From contig JAJPJU010000323.1 in NCBI GenBank assembly GCA_021324035.1, positions 1 through 7,374 on the forward strand: DNA of 7,374 nucleotides, read 5' to 3'. The stretch is from Spartobacteria bacterium. Its GTDB lineage: Bacteria > Verrucomicrobiota > Verrucomicrobiia > Chthoniobacterales > UBA10450. Every line of letters begins with the position of its first letter. Position 1 is the first letter of the stretch. The position numbers and the translations under genes are program-made. Shown piece after piece: positions 1 to 5,858 of the stretch. A model generated the notes under the pieces. The model did not search any database and was not told where the DNA came from. It was given only the letters and a program-made list of their open reading frames with translations.

Positions 1-440
1 ATCGCAGCCCGGGCGGCTTCGGTGCCGCGATTAATTTCCTCTTCCAGGCAACGCGCACGGGCCTGGCTTTCATTGTCGAAACTCAGAACCACGTTGATAA
101 CGGGAATGGCGTGAGTCACCGCGATCCGTTGCAACGCGTCGGTAACCGAGTGGCTCAAATTTTTGGCGTGATCGGTTTCGCCTTTCATGATGACGCCGAT
201 GGCAATGATGGCGTCGCCGCGTTTTTGGGAGGCGAGCTCGCGCACGACAACCGGAATTTCGAACGCTCCCGGAACTTGAAACAGGGTTGTGGTTACGGTC
301 GGAATCAGCAGACGCAATTCGGCGACCAAATGATCAACCAGTCCCTGGACATACGCGGCGTTGAACTGGCTGGCTACGATCGTGAAATGTCTTTTAACGA
401 CGCCGACGGCGCGCGGGCGAGGGGAAATCGCGTTGGACAT
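1..440 (-). CDS. ribH: 6,7-dimethyl-8-ribityllumazine synthase (RibH), C-terminus cut by window edge
   Basis: Lumazine synthase condenses 5-amino-6-ribitylaminouracil with 3,4-dihydroxy-2-butanone 4-phosphate, the penultimate step of riboflavin synthesis, in the cytoplasm, usually as a 60-subunit or pentameric shell. My translation of the reverse strand gives 146 residues. Family landmarks in order are SQFN (24-27, with the Phe that stacks on the pyrimidine), VPGAFEIP (56-63), IAIGVIMKGETDH (79-91, phosphate-binding loop and catalytic His91), IPVINVVLSFDN (112-123) and QARARC (126-131, where Arg130 fits the phosphate-binding Arg), then NRGTEAARAA at the edge. The family is about 155-160 residues long, so only about ten are missing. 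The ATG at 440 is the first start after an in-frame TAG (TAG AGG GCA ATG), and GAGGG four bases upstream can serve as ribosome binding site. It lies 114 bases downstream of the lipoprotein gene on the same strand, so it may be in the same transcript or have its own promoter. Confidence 0.95.
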   Translation of the reverse strand, partial: MSNAISPRPRAVGVVKRHFTIVASQFNAAYVQGLVDHLVAELRLLIPTVTTTLFQVPGAFEIPVVVRELASQKRGDAIIAIGVIMKGETDHAKNLSHSVTDALQRIAVTHAIPVINVVLSFDNESQARARCLEEEINRGTEAARAA

Positions 441-554
441 TGCCCTCTATTGCTCCAACAAACGGCGCTCGGCAAGCTCCCGCGAATGGCAGGGACATTG
501 GGCTGCGATGTCCGCGGACGTCCCGAGCCGGAGTGGCATCACAGCGCGGGAATT
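441..554 (-). promoter_or_regulatory. Inverted-repeat-rich leader between lipoprotein gene and ribH
   Basis: This 114-base gap carries several inverted repeats. On the minus-strand RNA, CCCGCG (550-545) can pair with CGCGGG (484-479). Inside that, GGGACGU (524-518) can pair with AUGUCCC (498-492, one G-U). The same AUGUCC can instead pair with GGACAU (513-508), and a perfect palindrome GTCCGCGGAC lies at 510-519. GCUCGG (528-523) can also pair with CCGAGC (473-468), which excludes some of these stems. There is no U-run, so it is not a normal intrinsic terminator. The conserved FMN riboswitch sequences are not recognisable. I see no convincing promoter. It may be a structured leader or simply GC-rich spacer. 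Confidence 0.25.
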
Positions 555-1133
555 TTAAAGGCGAGAGAGCGCCTTGGCGGCGAGGGCCTTCGTTTTCTCG
601 ATCCTTACTTCTTCGGTTTCAGGTCCACCAATACTGATGCGAATGAAAACGTTATTTTTCAAAACATAAAGCGCGCCGCCCACACGATTTGCCGACCAAA
701 AGGCGTCTTCCCCAATGCCTTCAATCTTCTTTGGGAGTTGTCTTCCTTCTTCGTCGTTTTCCCTCAAACTCTTTTTCTTCTCCTCATCGCCTTCCTTTTC
801 GGGCGCATGACCAACGTATTTGGCGAAGGTTTCATGCCAGAATGTTTCGGGGTCGACGGCTTTTTCCGACGCGGTATCGCGTTGGGTTATCGCCAGGCTG
901 ACGGATTTGTTGAAGGTTTCGGTGGTATAAAAACACTGGCCGATTCGGAATCTCCCGTCGGAAGCTTCGCTGGATTTCGCGTCTTTTACCGGGGACTCTT
1001 GAACCTTTTGCACTTCATCATTGGTGATCAGCGAACACGCATCGGTAATTACCTTTGCCGCCTTCGGCTTCGACTTTTGGCAGCCGGCAAAGGCGATGAC
1101 TAGCGCGAGGAGGAATGGATAGAACTTGTTCAT
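555..1133 (-). CDS. Small exported lipoprotein of unknown function
   Basis: The 192-residue product starts MNKFYPFLLALVIAFAGCQ: a short positive n-region, a hydrophobic core, then a near-consensus lipobox (FAGC) with lipidated Cys18. The mature part begins with a Lys-rich spacer, then 'DACSLITNDEVQKVQ' (31-45) and 'GQCFYT' (65-70), giving two further cysteines (33 and 67) that could form a disulfide. A very charged stretch (about 113-141) follows, then a compact C-terminal part ending ALSRL. The ACSL...EVQ...CFY pattern faintly resembles DUF3558-type lipoproteins, but I do not recognise the family with certainty and assign no function. The frame is open further upstream to an ATG at 1397, but the lipoprotein signal fixes the start at 1133. 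That ATG overlaps the VKOR stop as ATGA and has no Shine-Dalgarno of its own, which suggests translational coupling. Position after dsbA-like and VKOR genes hints at a role in, or dependence on, oxidative folding (inference). Confidence 0.85.
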   Translation of the reverse strand: MNKFYPFLLALVIAFAGCQKSKPKAAKVITDACSLITNDEVQKVQESPVKDAKSSEASDGRFRIGQCFYTTETFNKSVSLAITQRDTASEKAVDPETFWHETFAKYVGHAPEKEGDEEKKKSLRENDEEGRQLPKKIEGIGEDAFWSANRVGGALYVLKNNVFIRISIGGPETEEVRIEKTKALAAKALSRL

Positions 1134-1600
1134 TGCGAAGTTTTCTGGGTTGAAGATGGCCGCGCGACCACCAATCCGGTCAATAAAAAGATCAGCGCCG
1201 CCGAAAACAAACAGTAGCGGCAGAAGGCATGCAGCCGAAACGCCTGAACAAACAAAAGCCAGAGCGTCACTGCGAACATGGCGAGCACAGTCCAGCTGAA
1301 GAACCTGCGCGCGTGGGCATAGCCAAACGCCGCAAATATCGCAAAGGTAAAGACCGCAAAATAAGCGAGCATGCCCAATCCGGAGACTGGAAACCATCCA
1401 ATCTTTGCGTAGGAGCTGCCCAAAACTTTAAAGCAATCGGGCGATTGGCCACATACCGCGGTTTCCCCAGATAAAAAAATCACCGTGAGATAAGTCGCTT
1501 CCGTCAATCCGATCAAGGCGACGATAGCGGCTGCGATATAAAAAATAATTTCTCCCCGGGAGCGGGTACTGGCCGAATTTTCAGTGCGGTCTTTTGCCAT
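1130..1600 (-). CDS. Vitamin K epoxide reductase (VKOR) family membrane protein, DsbB-like role
   Basis: This is a 156-residue integral membrane protein. Bacterial VKOR homologs reoxidise a DsbA-like partner and pass the electrons to quinone, replacing DsbB. All four family cysteines are present: Cys50 and Cys56 (CGQSPDC) in the extracytoplasmic loop, and Cys127/Cys130 (CRYC) at the start of the last helix. The conserved loop Ser is probably Ser62 or Ser63. Four helices are visible at about 17-41, 73-93, 101-120 and 127-147, the usual VKOR core. There is no fused thioredoxin domain, so a separate partner is needed, and the DsbA-like gene directly upstream (7-base gap) supplies one. The start is the only good ATG, with no clear Shine-Dalgarno. 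The upstream gene ends in tandem stops (TAATAA) just before it. The stop overlaps the next start as ATGA. Family assignment is secure; the partner is inferred from adjacency and family knowledge. Confidence 0.93.
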   Translation of the reverse strand: MAKDRTENSASTRSRGEIIFYIAAAIVALIGLTEATYLTVIFLSGETAVCGQSPDCFKVLGSSYAKIGWFPVSGLGMLAYFAVFTFAIFAAFGYAHARRFFSWTVLAMFAVTLWLLFVQAFRLHAFCRYCLFSAALIFLLTGLVVARPSSTQKTSQ

Positions 1601-1607
1601 TGGATTA

Positions 1608-2267
1608 TTACGAAGAGGGCTTTGCGTTTTTTACCGCGGTTTCGACAAAGCCGGGGAACTTGTCCGCCATCAATTGGTCCGGCGGTACGGCCTGGTTGTT
1701 CAGGAAAATCGTCGGGGTTGTTTGCACGCCAAGACCGGCGCCACGCTGCTGATCGGCCTGGACGGTTTGGACCACCGCAGGACTGTCGATGTCGCGCTTA
1801 AATTGTTCGACATCGAGTTGCAACATGCCGGCGTAAGCGATGAACAGACCACGGACGTCGGGCGCATTACTCCAGGCCTGCTGTTCCTTGAAAAGCAGAT
1901 CGTGCATTTGCCAGAAGCGCCCTTGCAGCCCCGCGGCTTCGGCAGCGCAAGCGGCTTCGCGAGCGTGAGCGTGCATCGCCAACGGAAACTCGCGGAAAAT
2001 CACCCGCAAGTTGTGCTGTTTTTGCAGCTGGTTGATAGGCTCCGAAAGTTTGCCGCAGGGTGGACATTGAAAATCGCCGTATTCCTCCAGCGTCACGGGG
2101 GCGTCGGCCGGCCCGAGGACGTGCCCGGTTTCCTTCGAATCGCTGGTCTCTTTGGTAATTCGCAGGGTCGGGTTGGCGGCCAGCTTCTTGCGATAGAAAA
2201 TGGCGCCGCCGCCGACAGCGAGGGCCGCGACCAGGCCAACAATAATAAAAGGAGCGTATCGTCTCAT
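1608..2267 (-). CDS. Membrane-anchored DsbA-family thiol:disulfide oxidoreductase
   Basis: This 219-residue protein has a thioredoxin-like DsbA fold (Thioredoxin_4 type). An N-terminal hydrophobic stretch (about 7-24, IIVGLVAALAVGG) follows MRRYAP and precedes RKK. It looks like an uncleaved anchor placing the domain outside the cytoplasm. The start of the fold is 'LGPADAPVTLEEYGDFQC' (51-68), the active site is CPPC at 68-71, and the cis-proline loop is TTPTIFLN with Pro185. An inserted helical segment (about 100-175) contains one extra Cys107. It probably oxidises exported proteins and is itself reoxidised by the VKOR protein encoded next, 7 bases downstream. ATG at 2267 is chosen because an in-frame TAG lies one codon upstream; no Shine-Dalgarno is evident. 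It starts 59 bases after the propeller gene on the same strand. Isomerase or reductase function cannot be excluded from sequence alone, but VKOR pairing favours an oxidase. I give no symbol because several DsbA-like families share this architecture. Confidence 0.92.
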   Translation of the reverse strand: MRRYAPFIIVGLVAALAVGGGAIFYRKKLAANPTLRITKETSDSKETGHVLGPADAPVTLEEYGDFQCPPCGKLSEPINQLQKQHNLRVIFREFPLAMHAHAREAACAAEAAGLQGRFWQMHDLLFKEQQAWSNAPDVRGLFIAYAGMLQLDVEQFKRDIDSPAVVQTVQADQQRGAGLGVQTTPTIFLNNQAVPPDQLMADKFPGFVETAVKNAKPSS

Positions 2268-2281
2268 GAGCTAAGCGTGCA

Positions 2282-2309
2282 CATATAGCCTACCTCAGTG
2301 AGCCTGCAA
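2282..2309 (-). promoter_or_regulatory. Weak candidate promoter for the dsbA-like/VKOR/lipoprotein cluster
   Basis: On the minus strand TTGCAG (2309-2304), a 16-base spacer and TATATG (2287-2282) give a poor sigma-70-like arrangement (TTG and TATA agree). Transcription would begin only a few bases before the ATG at 2267, close to leaderless, which would fit the missing Shine-Dalgarno. The match is weak enough to be chance. Confidence 0.2.
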
Positions 2310-2324
2310 CGATCTGATTGAGGT
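2292..2324 (-). terminator. Weak hairpin just after the propeller gene stop
   Basis: Downstream of the TAG at 2329-2327 the minus-strand RNA can pair ACCUCA (2324-2319) with UGAGGU (2297-2292) across a 21-base loop. No U-run follows (next bases AGGCUAU), so as an intrinsic terminator it is poor. The 59-base gap therefore does not clearly separate the propeller gene from the dsbA-like cluster, and read-through is possible. Confidence 0.2.
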
Positions 2325-2326
2325 TC

Positions 2327-5300
2327 CTATTGGGCGGGCAGCGCCGTTCCTGACTTGCTCTTTACCAACGCGGTGTCGATGGCGTCGATAAATCCGTCAA
2401 CGTTAACGTCTTCGCGGAAATTCGAGCCGGTGATTGCGTTGCCGGACTGTGACTTGGTCTGGGCGACATCAATCGCATCGCAGAAGCGGTCTGCGTTCGT
2501 ATCGCCCACAAGCACGCCCATCGGGATCGAAACGTTTCCGGTGTTCGTTCCGTCACTAACGCCGGTCAGCGTGATGGCGATGTTCTGCGCATTCGGAACT
2601 CCGCTGCAATTGACAGTCACGACGCTACCGTTGGCGCTGTTGGTCGCGGGTTGCCCGGCGCAGGTGGCTGCACCGACGGTGACTGGACCTGGGAAGGTGA
2701 CGACGATGGTGTGATTTCCGTTCGGTCCACCCGTGCGGCATTCAATTCCTTCCGGTCCGCTCAGTGGCAGATCAATATCAAAGTCACCCGCCGAGCCGTG
2801 GGTCTTACGCGAAACCGCGCCAATCGGCGCGATGCCGGTCGCGGAGCAGAAACTGTTGCCGCTGACCAAATAAGTCGATGCTGGATAACTGTTGTCGGTC
2901 TGTGCTTTGACAAACGTGTGATCGACGAACGAGTTCGAGCGCTCCTGAACGGTATTATCCGCAAAAGTGCGCCCATTGACGCCGCCAAGTAATGCGCCCG
3001 GCTGCGGATTGCCCACACCGGACTTGGGAACAAGAATGGTGATCGTTCCGTCGGGTTGAAAATTACTCGCCGGATCAGCTGGGAACTGCTGCTGTTCCGA
3101 AATCACAAAGACGGCGGGGACACCAGCGTCCGCCAATGTGCCGTAAGTGAAAGATGGGACACCGTTGGAGTCCGTCGTCATACCCGCAAACCACTGCTGG
3201 GCCGCGGCGTCGCCCGCCACCGCCTGGGCCGAGTACGAATTCCAAACAATCCGCCAGCGACTGTTCGGCGGAAGCGAAGCCAAGCTGTTCACCTTCATCT
3301 TGAACATCAACAAGCCGGTAGAGGGAGGTTCACCGACCGCGACATAATCGATAAGCAACGATGGAGGCGTGGCTGTTTGGGTGTTGGCCTCTTGATGGGC
3401 CGGATCGTTCCGGTGAATCACCAGCCCGCTGCAGGTATCGCCGACATAAGGCGCGAAAACTTCGTTGTTCGGACACGAACTTCCGGCGCTATTGACCGCG
3501 ACGACTTTATAATAATACGGCGTCGTATCGTTGGTCGCGAGCGTGTCGTCGTAAGTCCCTCCGGTTTGGGCGCCGGACACAATATTTAACAACGTCTCGT
3601 TTCCGGGCGAGGTGCCGCGGAGGATCTGATAATTATTAATCATCAAATTGCCGGTGTCGGCTTCGGACCATTGCAAATGAACGACGTTTCCGACGCGGCG
3701 CTGACTAAGAAGGGGAGTGCCCGGCTTCGAGGTATCGCTCGCGGGATCCTTCGCCGCAAAAAGTCGGCGTCCGCTCGATTGGCGAGCGATCACCGCAGTG
3801 CTGGTGTAGCCGTTGCCTTGATTGGCGAGGGATTCGCCTTGCGGCGTCAAAGGCGCTTGAACGCACGGACCGCCTTCGCAACCGTTTACGTAGCCGACTT
3901 GAACCCGTCCATCTTTGTCGACGGTCATATCGAAAAAGTCGAGGAGGTTGCGGCAAATATTGGCACCGCCTTTTGCCCAGATACAACCACGCTGCATCGG
4001 CGCGTTTGGTGTTGCGTCCGTAGTTGTCCAGGTCAGACCGCCATCAAAGGTGTTGGCAATGTAGAGATGCCACACGCCTGCAAAGTTTGGCTGAAGCGCA
4101 TCGCCTGCAGTTTTGGTTCCATAAAAGGCAACAGCCGCGCGACCCGCATCTCCGGCGGTGGCTGCCGGGTAACGAACATTTTGCAAACCATAGAAATCCG
4201 AAACGCTGAAGAGGTTTTGCCAGGTCGCTCCGTGATCAACAGATGTGGCAACCACGGCCTGGGTATCGTTGTTGGCAATTGCAAAGTAAACGCGTCCGCT
4301 GGCATCGACCGAAACCGCCGGATCCTGGAAACTCGCAGAAGGGGCAGTGGAGATGACGCCGTTCTGAACATGGCGCACCGTCCAGGTGATCCCGTTGTCT
4401 TCCGAGACGGCAACGCTTCCGGCGCCGTCGCAAGTGTTAAACGGCAGAAAGACCGTTCCATCCTGAGGTGAAACTTTCACATGGCCGTGCAGTCCACTAC
4501 AGACATTAACGAGTGGAGGGGTCACGATCACAGACGGGCCGAACGTCAGTCCGCCGTCGTCGCTGCGAGAGCACAGCCCGGTGTTATTCGCCGTATCCTG
4601 CGAACAATAATAGACCGCGTGATTGTACGGCGTCGGCAGCGTCGGAACTGGTGAGTGGTACATTCCGCCTCCGATTGTTTCGTGATCGACCGCTGACGCG
4701 AGCCCGCTGCCCTGTGTCGGAACCCATACTTGTCCATCATTGTCGGTGAAGGACGTTTTGCAGGTTGGAGAAAGCAAAGTCAGCTCGCCGGTAAACGATC
4801 GACCGAGCGGCGAATCCGTAAACCCAATCGGGTCGGAATCGACAGCGATTTGTGTAGCGGCGGCGCGATTAACCCACGTTGAAGACAATCCGTTAGCCGG
4901 GCACGAATCATCGAACTTCACGAACAATGTTTCTAACCCCGAATAATAGACCGACGTGTCACTGAGCCAGTTGCTACCGATCGACGGTTCTCCGGCATTG
5001 CGGCCCATGTACTCGACTCCGTTTGGCTGCTGACCGGCTTCAGTTGTCTTTACCTGAACCAATACGCCGGGCGCGGTGAAATTCTCGAATCCAATCTTTG
5101 CGCCGTTATCCAGGGGTGCCGGCGGAAGATTTGTCGATTTTGGCGGCGGCACACTGCCGGCCGGGCCGGTATCATCGGTTGTGAAGGTGCCGTTATAATC
5201 GAAGGGCGCGACCTGAGGTACCGCACCTGGGTTCGGAGTCTCGCAAACTTGGACCCAATAGGGAAAAGTCGAGGGCACAGGGCCGCCCGGCTGATAAAGC

Positions 5301-5698
5301 AAAACCTCCGACGAAGTTGCTTGGTCCACGGGTCCGGCAACCGACACGGCAGTGCCCGGCGTCGCCCCGTAAAGCAAAGTGACGGTCAGATCATTCGTCG
5401 GGATGGTCGCGGTCGCTGTTACAATGATGCGAACGTCGGTAGGAAGCGCGGTAAATGGACCATTCAACGGCGTGCCACACGGAAATTCTGTCGGAGTGTA
5501 AGTCCCGCTGAATACTATGGGCACCGAAGCTGACGGGTTTACACTACGGATGTTACTCGCGCGACTTGGTGAAGTTTTGCTCGTACGCGCCTTGGCCGAT
5601 AAATCATGGACGGTCAAAGCAATGAGAAAAATGCTGAGCAGGAAAAACGGTAGCCCGGCTAGAATGCGGGCGGACGTTGAATGGGAGGTTGATTTCAT
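2327..5698 (-). CDS. Large secreted sialidase-like (Asp-box/BNR) propeller protein with Fn3 and dockerin-like C-terminus
   Basis: The product is 1123 residues from the chosen ATG. MKSTSHSTSARIL leads into a hydrophobic core (12-30) and a likely signal-peptidase site after AKA (35-37). A beta-rich region follows to about 170, then a sialidase-like propeller (about 200-640) with four Asp boxes: SDDGGLTF (379-386), SEDNGITW (432-439), SVDHGATW (486-493) and TFDGGLTW (550-557). Fn3 covers about 658-750. A module with SRKTH at 963-967 runs to about 1060. Two dockerin-like loops follow, DTNADRFCDAID (1066-1077) and DVNVDGFIDAID (1097-1108). There are 19 cysteines. No FRIP/RIP arginine motif of true sialidases is visible, so glycosidase activity is not established; it could be a binding or adhesion protein. 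An alternative ATG at 5737 has GGAGG about ten bases upstream and gives a longer n-region. A still longer start at 5803 lies in the terminator of the upstream gene and is rejected. The C-terminal half is paralogous to the next gene upstream. Confidence 0.88.
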   Translation of the reverse strand: MKSTSHSTSARILAGLPFFLLSIFLIALTVHDLSAKARTSKTSPSRASNIRSVNPSASVPIVFSGTYTPTEFPCGTPLNGPFTALPTDVRIIVTATATIPTNDLTVTLLYGATPGTAVSVAGPVDQATSSEVLLYQPGGPVPSTFPYWVQVCETPNPGAVPQVAPFDYNGTFTTDDTGPAGSVPPPKSTNLPPAPLDNGAKIGFENFTAPGVLVQVKTTEAGQQPNGVEYMGRNAGEPSIGSNWLSDTSVYYSGLETLFVKFDDSCPANGLSSTWVNRAAATQIAVDSDPIGFTDSPLGRSFTGELTLLSPTCKTSFTDNDGQVWVPTQGSGLASAVDHETIGGGMYHSPVPTLPTPYNHAVYYCSQDTANNTGLCSRSDDGGLTFGPSVIVTPPLVNVCSGLHGHVKVSPQDGTVFLPFNTCDGAGSVAVSEDNGITWTVRHVQNGVISTAPSASFQDPAVSVDASGRVYFAIANNDTQAVVATSVDHGATWQNLFSVSDFYGLQNVRYPAATAGDAGRAAVAFYGTKTAGDALQPNFAGVWHLYIANTFDGGLTWTTTDATPNAPMQRGCIWAKGGANICRNLLDFFDMTVDKDGRVQVGYVNGCEGGPCVQAPLTPQGESLANQGNGYTSTAVIARQSSGRRLFAAKDPASDTSKPGTPLLSQRRVGNVVHLQWSEADTGNLMINNYQILRGTSPGNETLLNIVSGAQTGGTYDDTLATNDTTPYYYKVVAVNSAGSSCPNNEVFAPYVGDTCSGLVIHRNDPAHQEANTQTATPPSLLIDYVAVGEPPSTGLLMFKMKVNSLASLPPNSRWRIVWNSYSAQAVAGDAAAQQWFAGMTTDSNGVPSFTYGTLADAGVPAVFVISEQQQFPADPASNFQPDGTITILVPKSGVGNPQPGALLGGVNGRTFADNTVQERSNSFVDHTFVKAQTDNSYPASTYLVSGNSFCSATGIAPIGAVSRKTHGSAGDFDIDLPLSGPEGIECRTGGPNGNHTIVVTFPGPVTVGAATCAGQPATNSANGSVVTVNCSGVPNAQNIAITLTGVSDGTNTGNVSIPMGVLVGDTNADRFCDAIDVAQTKSQSGNAITGSNFREDVNVDGFIDAIDTALVKSKSGTALPAQ

Positions 5699-5791
5699 AG
5701 GCTGGGTCCGGTTCGTGAGAGTTTTCACCGTATACATCGAGAAATGCCCTCCGAACGGACGCATTGGCGAGGATGCTTCGATGGAACTAAG
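5699..5791 (-). promoter_or_regulatory. Leader of the propeller gene
   Basis: Between the upstream terminator and the ATG at 5698 the minus strand has no strong promoter. TATACG (5734-5729) preceded 16 bases upstream by GTTCGG is a very weak candidate. GGAGGG at about 5752-5747 is a good Shine-Dalgarno sequence, but it is placed for an ATG at 5737 rather than 5698. This leaves the start undecided between those two codons. Because a terminator lies just upstream, a promoter for this gene is expected somewhere here. Confidence 0.3.
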
Positions 5792-5833
5792 AAAAAACCT
5801 CATGCCGCCGCGGTTCCTTTGTCCGCGACGGCA
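5792..5833 (-). terminator. Intrinsic terminator of the upstream Fn3/dockerin-like gene
   Basis: In the minus-strand RNA UGCCGUCGCGG (5833-5823) pairs with CCGCGGCGGCA (5813-5803): 11 pairs with one U-G, and a nine-base loop ACAAAGGAA. Six T residues follow at 5797-5792, five bases after the stem. It begins 25 bases after the TAA of the upstream gene. The U-run is slightly displaced, but stem strength and position make this a convincing Rho-independent terminator. Confidence 0.75.
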
Positions 5834-5858
5834 AAAGTTTTGCGATTAAACGCGACTG

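Noticed and set aside
441..554. FMN riboswitch before ribH
   Set aside because: The gap has inverted repeats but I do not find the conserved FMN aptamer sequences.
111..1103. Open frame of 330 codons on the plus strand
   Set aside because: It runs antisense across ribH and the lipoprotein gene, which have clear family or signal features, and its translation shows no recognisable domain.
1134..1397. N-terminal extension of the lipoprotein to an ATG at 1397
   Set aside because: It would cover most of the VKOR gene in another frame and would bury the lipoprotein signal peptide in the middle of the protein.
1584..2288. Open frame of 234 codons on the plus strand
   Set aside because: Exact antisense shadow of the DsbA-like gene, whose CPPC and cis-Pro motifs prove the minus strand is coding.
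3671..4471. Open frame of 266 codons on the plus strand
   Set aside because: Antisense to the Asp-box propeller region; all four Asp boxes are read on the minus strand.
2327..5698. True catalytic sialidase
   Set aside because: Asp boxes support a sialidase-like fold, but they occur in many non-sialidases and no FRIP/RIP arginine motif is visible.
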